Source: Cryptomeria japonica | Lineage: Eukaryota; Streptophyta; Pinopsida; Cupressales; Cupressaceae | Assembly (NCBI RefSeq): GCF_030272615.1 | Contig: NC_081413.1 | Span: 559,213,945 to 559,277,944, forward strand | Reading direction: 5' to 3' | DNA length: 64,000 bases | Shown: positions 60,101-64,000 of the stretch, piece by piece | Numbering within the stretch: the first letter of the stretch is position 1 | Layout of the letters: each line of letters opens with the position of its first letter | Position numbers and translations under genes: made by a program | Notes under the pieces: generated by a model | Databases searched by the model: none | What the model was told of the DNA's origin: nothing | The model's input: the letters and a program-made list of their open reading frames with translations, nothing else

Positions 60101-60160
60101 CATGCAGTAATACTGGATACTCTTAAGCAAAGAGATGACCCTTCAGGCATACTTGAGTAG
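57151..60160 (+). pseudogene. Multidomain DDE-type transposase-like gene, decayed
   Basis: The ATG at 57151 starts a basic N-terminus (SSHRKSKHKRK), then an acidic region with repeated FDIGGENVENF modules (about 57480-57590). A Cys motif (FCSICKDDKDE) lies near 57840, visible after frame changes around 57780-57950. From 57774 to 59249 one frame, with stops at 58116 and 58881, gives a helical segment, a Cys pair (CSQCGELSKFVSC) and VDFVENYTLQPQNEVQS near 58930. It continues with FYMSDDRSH and SNNCTGPFKNA near 59200. After a frameshift, HGKGNHDGAG (about 59305) leads into CLKRALVKEQLRISG. The last frame, with stops near 59612 and 59838, has a Cys-rich CVRCDWDEC and PGHVFAVVAPQGN...YWLA...GTWLRTYM. 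D...D...HGKG-x-x-DGAG resembles an RNase H-fold DDE transposase. The superfamily cannot be named, and the C-terminal part may be BAH-like. Confidence 0.6.
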
Positions 60161-60225
60161 CAGGTCTTTAATGGTGCCTTATTTTTTTTATCATGCATTT
60201 CATTTCAAATAATGAGCATTAAACC

Positions 60226-60690
60226 TTAATGTTCAAGTTTGTTATGTGTATATTAAGGATGTGTTCAAAATGCAGGTCTATTGATGAACATTTTTTTTGG
60301 GCAACACGGTTTTCGCATGCACATAGCGGGTACACTCGATATAATTGGAAGGGATGTATTTTTGCAACACGACTTATTATCATGCATTTGATGAGATTTA
60401 CAATTTTTGTTATTAGACAACACTATTTGACAATTTTTGATGATATAATTATCGCAAAACCTTTATGCTCATGCAGGTCTTTTTTGATAATATACAACAC
60501 TATCGCATTATGATTTTGGCATCAACATAGTGGGTTCTCTTGATATAATTTGAAGGGACACATTTTTATGTTATATAATCCCAACTTTTCATTTATTATC
60601 ATACATTTCAGTTGAAGTGATTATCATAAAGCCTTTATGTTCATCCATGCATTTTATGTGTAGACTAACAATTCTTAAAAATGCAGGTTC
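60226..60690. repeat. About 200-bp repeat, two to three diverged copies
   Basis: ATGCAGGTC, CATAG(C/T)GGGT..CTC(G/T)ATATAATT(G)GAAGGGA and ACCTT(T)ATG(C/T)TCA recur about 203 bp apart (60274/60474, 60324/60527, 60458/60641). The array lies directly 3' of the transposase-like gene. From about 60700 to 61424 there is only a small 45-bp duplication (GATATACAATGT... near 61191 and 61237). Confidence 0.6.
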
Positions 60691-61424
60691 ATGCTAGATC
60701 ATTCACCATTGACTAGTTTACTCTTGGTGATCGTACATATTCCTTTGTGCATTAATTAGATTAAATTTTGTGCATAAACACTAAGTCAAGTGAATGTATT
60801 GCTATTTAGAAATGACAATATCTACCATCGTCTTCAACCATGCAGAGAAATGCAGTGAGAAGGGCTTTAATCAACATGTGTCTTTCTTCAAAGTTATGCT
60901 TGTAGACTTTGTAGAGAAACTGGCAAGTTTCATAATTATACAATCTTGTACGTCTTAAAAATGTTTCAAATGATATATTTATAATTTGACAAAATAATTT
61001 GTATTAAGTGTTATAATTTGTTTCTTGTATCACATTCATTCCACATAAAAAGGTTGCTTATTTTGGTCTTCATTTATATGCAGACATTGTTGTACATAAT
61101 CTTTTCTCTTAGGACATGAGGATGTCTAATGCAGATGAAGTGGGATGTTGTATTTGTATATGGATGTGAATTGATGTAACTTTGTTATGATGATATACAA
61201 TGTCCATGAGCAAATTGGTTTAGTTATATTGATGATATACAATGTATCTGTACATGAGTACATTGGTGTAGTTGTATTGATAATGATGAAAAATCATGTT
61301 TGCATATTCGTTCATGGATGTCACATGAAAGTGTAATGGTAATTATGTGAATACAATACATGGAATTTTTGATGATCATTATGTGTCTACAGTGTAATGC
61401 TTGTTTATCTATATTTTTTCATTG

Positions 61425-63865
61425 AATGAGATTGACGAATTTTTTGCCAACTGAAAAAATACTGCCCTAATAAAACCATAGGGAAAATTGAAAAACTGAG
61501 ATAGGATTTTTTAGGGACCCCTCTCATGGCCCTATAGGTTCAAATGGATCATTCGTAGGTGCCATAGATTCCGAGTTAAGGACCGTCAAAGTTTGACAAT
61601 TTTTAGCACTTAGGGTGCTCAAGGGACGACGTCGGTAGGGTATGACCCCAAGTGTTCGACCGAGTTGGGGGGGGAAATAGGATCATGAATAGGGTAATAA
61701 TACCTAACTGGACATGTCAAAACTGACGGTTGATTATCACAACGAGAAGAACGAGTAATTGGCCACGCAACAACATTCGATTGAATTAGACTGACGAATT
61801 TTTTGCCAACTGAAAAAATGCTGCCCTAATAAAACCATAGGGAAACTTGAAAAATCGAGATAGGCTTTTGTAGGGACCCCTCTCATTTCCCCATAGGTTC
61901 AAATGGATCATTTGCAGGTGCCACAAATTTTGAGTTAGGGCCCGTCAAATTTTGATAATTTTTAGCACTTAGGGTGCTCAAGGGACGACGTCGGTAGGGT
62001 ATGACCTTGAGCGTTCGACTGAGTGGGGGGGGGGGGGAATAGGAGCATGCATAGGGTAATAATGCCTAACTGGACATGTTGAAACTGACTATTCATTATC
62101 ACAATGAGCAGAACGCAAAATTGGCCACGCGACAACATTCGATTGAATGAGACTAACAAATTTTTTGCCAACTGAAAAAATGTTGCCCTAATAAAACAGT
62201 AGGGAAAATTGAAAAACCGAGATAGGATTTTGTAGGGATCCCTCTCATGGCCCTGTAGGTTCAAACTAATTGTTCATAGGTGCCACAGATTCTGAGTTAG
62301 GGCCCGTCAAAGTTTGACAATTTTTAGCACTTAGGGTGCTCAAGGGACGACACTGGTAGGGTATGACTTTGAGCGTTTGACCGAGTGGGGGGTGGAGGGG
62401 GAATATGAGCATGCATAGGGTAATAATGCCTAACTAGACATGTTGAAACTGACGATTCGTTATCACAACGAGCAGAACAAGAAATTGGCCATGCGACAAC
62501 ATTCGATTGAATGAGACTGACAATTTTTTTGCCAACTGGAAAAATGCTGCCCTAATAAAACCGTAGGGAAAATTGAAAAATATAGATAGGAAATTTGTAG
62601 GGACCCCTCTTGTGGCCCTGCAAGTTCAAACAGATCATTCACAGGTGCCACAGATTCCAAGTTAGGGCTCGTCAAAGTTTGACATTTTTTAGCACTTGGG
62701 GTGCTCAAGGGACGATGCTGGTAGGGTATGACCCTGAGCGTTCAATCAAGTGGGGAGGAAAAAATAGGAGAATGAATAGGGTAATAATTCCTAACTAGAC
62801 ATGTTGGAATCGACGGTTTGCTATCACGATGAGAAGAATGAGAAATTGGCCTCGCGACAACATTTGATTGAATTAGACTAACGAATTTTTTGCCAATTGA
62901 AAAAATGCTGCCCTAATAAAACCGTAGGGAAAGTTGAAAAACTAAGATAGGATTTTGTAGGGACCCCTCTCATGGCCTCATAGGTTCAAACAGATCGTTC
63001 ACCAGTGCCACAGTTTCCGAGTTAGGGCCTGTCAAAGTTTGACAATTTTTAGCACTTAGGGTGCTCAAGGGACGACACTGGTAGGTTATGACCCCGAGCG
63101 TTCAACCGAGTGAGGGGGGGGGGATAGGAGAATTCATAGGGTAATAATGCCTAAATGGACATGTCAAAACTGACGGTTCGTTATCACAACAAGCAGAACG
63201 AGAAATTGGCCACGTGACAACATTCGATTGAATGAGACTAACAAATTTTTTGCCAACTGAAAAAATGTTACCCTAATAAAACCTTAGGGAAACTTGAAAA
63301 ACTGAGATAGGATTTTGTAGGGACCCCTCTCATGGCCCCGTAGGTTCAAACAAATCATTCACAGGTGCCATGGATTCTGAGTTAGGGCCCGTCAAAGTTT
63401 GACAATTTTTAGCACGCGCTCAAGTGACGACACCGGTAGGGTATGATCCCGAGTGTTTGACCGAGTGGGAGGGGGGAGGAATAGGAGCATGCATAGGGTA
63501 ATAATGCCTAACTGGACATGTCGGAACTGACAATTCATTATCACAATGAGCAGAACAAGAAATTGGCCACACAACAACATTCAATTGAATGAGATTGACG
63601 AATTTTTTGCCAACTGAAAAAATGTTGCCCTAATAAAACGGTAGGGAAACTTGAAAAATCGAGATAGGATTTTGTAGGGACCCCTCTCATGGCCTCTTAG
63701 GTTTAAACAGATCATTCACAGGTGCCACAGATTCTAAGTTAGGGCCCATCAAAGTTTGACATTTTTTAGCACTTAGGGTGCTCAAGGTATGACACCAGTA
63801 GGGTATGACCCCGAGCGTTCGACTGAGTGGGGGTGGCAAAATAAGATCATGCATAGGGTAATAAT
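61425..63865. repeat. Satellite, about 360-bp unit, 6.7 copies
   Basis: The anchor GA(C)GAATTTTTTGCCAACTG starts at about 61434, 61793, 62155, 62518, 62880, 63240 and 63597, giving steps of 357-363 bp. Each unit has ACTGAAAAAATG.TGCCCTAAT, GTAGGGACCCCTCTC, GTCAAAGTTTGAC (a hairpin), AGCACTTAGGGTGCT (a hairpin), CAAGGGACGAC, GGTAGGGTATGA, a variable poly-G run, and ATAGGGTAATAATGCCTAAC. Copies are about 85-95 percent alike by eye. Short frames within are by-products. Confidence 0.93.
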
Positions 63866-64000
63866 GAATTGTATTATATTGTTCATTAAATGAATTAAAT
63901 TATATTGTTCATTAAATGAATTGTATTGTATTGTTCATTAAATGAATTGTATTGTTCATTATACAAACAACACTTACAATGAAATGAAATGAATTATATT
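63866..64000. repeat. AT-rich short tandem repeat (TTGTTCATTAAATGAATTGTA)
   Basis: The roughly 25-bp unit TGTTCATTAAATGAATT(G/A) recurs three to four times at 63880-63960, then decays toward the window end. Its core TTCATTAAATGAA is a palindrome. Confidence 0.8.

Noticed and set aside
61425-63865. Possible CRISPR array
   Set aside because: The unit is about 360 bp with no short repeat/spacer alternation, and the window is plant-like; it is a satellite.

Overview
The window looks like plant nuclear DNA from a large, repeat-rich genome, most likely a gymnosperm. That is inferred from the AT-rich, TE-dominated sequence, a plant-specific TCP transcription factor, plant-type Copia, Gypsy, CACTA and Helitron proteins, and tRNA-iMet primer sites (TGGTATCAGAG). 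No bacterial operons, rRNA genes or CRISPR arrays are visible. Only one clearly intact host-like gene was found, a class II TCP factor at 35426-36088 on the minus strand.

Layout. 1-6300: degenerate tandem repeats, a decayed Ty3/Gypsy protease fragment (1168-1794), a CATATGGC-rich stretch, and two head-to-tail LTR-like copies (from 3080 and 3516). The second copy is split by a 2.2 kb insertion with a 12-bp target duplication. 6765-8364: a solo LTR with 5-bp target duplication ATGAA. 8370-14600: non-coding, with a tRNA-like/SINE head (about 11380-11472, minus) and a 405-bp tandem array (12229-13310). 14615-23970: a decayed minus-strand Helitron with HUH/Y2 Rep and PIF1-type helicase, split by a near-complete Copia element (16424-21395, target duplication AAGAT). 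24098-25745: repeats, a long hairpin, a 184-bp duplication and a small GC-rich open frame. 25760-30195: AT-rich and apparently gene-free, with a degenerate telomere-like tract at 26932-27620.

30196-35065: two MITE-like elements and a local segmental duplication. One copy of that duplication is an empty site for the MITE at 34201-34699. 35426-39140: the TCP gene and a complex tandem repeat family that begins about 45 bp upstream of its ATG. 39737-41410: an unidentified minus-strand frame pair and a decayed LINE. 41700-54230: a CACTA (TNP2) transposase gene with introns. It is interrupted at 45578-53592 by a complete, minus-oriented LTR element that has PBS, PPT, 1177-bp LTRs and target duplication TATAT. 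That element encodes a coiled-coil/five-zinc-knuckle protein and a second long protein, but I see no reverse transcriptase, RNase H, protease or integrase.

55195-60160: a purine tract, a satellite of alternating complementary 20-mers in about 335-bp higher-order units, a pyrimidine tract, and then a decayed multidomain DDE-type transposase-like gene. 61425-63865: a satellite of about 6.7 copies of a roughly 360-bp unit, followed by an AT-rich short repeat.

The genes mostly do not cooperate. The window records successive nested insertions. The strongest candidates for something little described are the pol-less two-protein LTR element and the satellite-flanked transposase locus.
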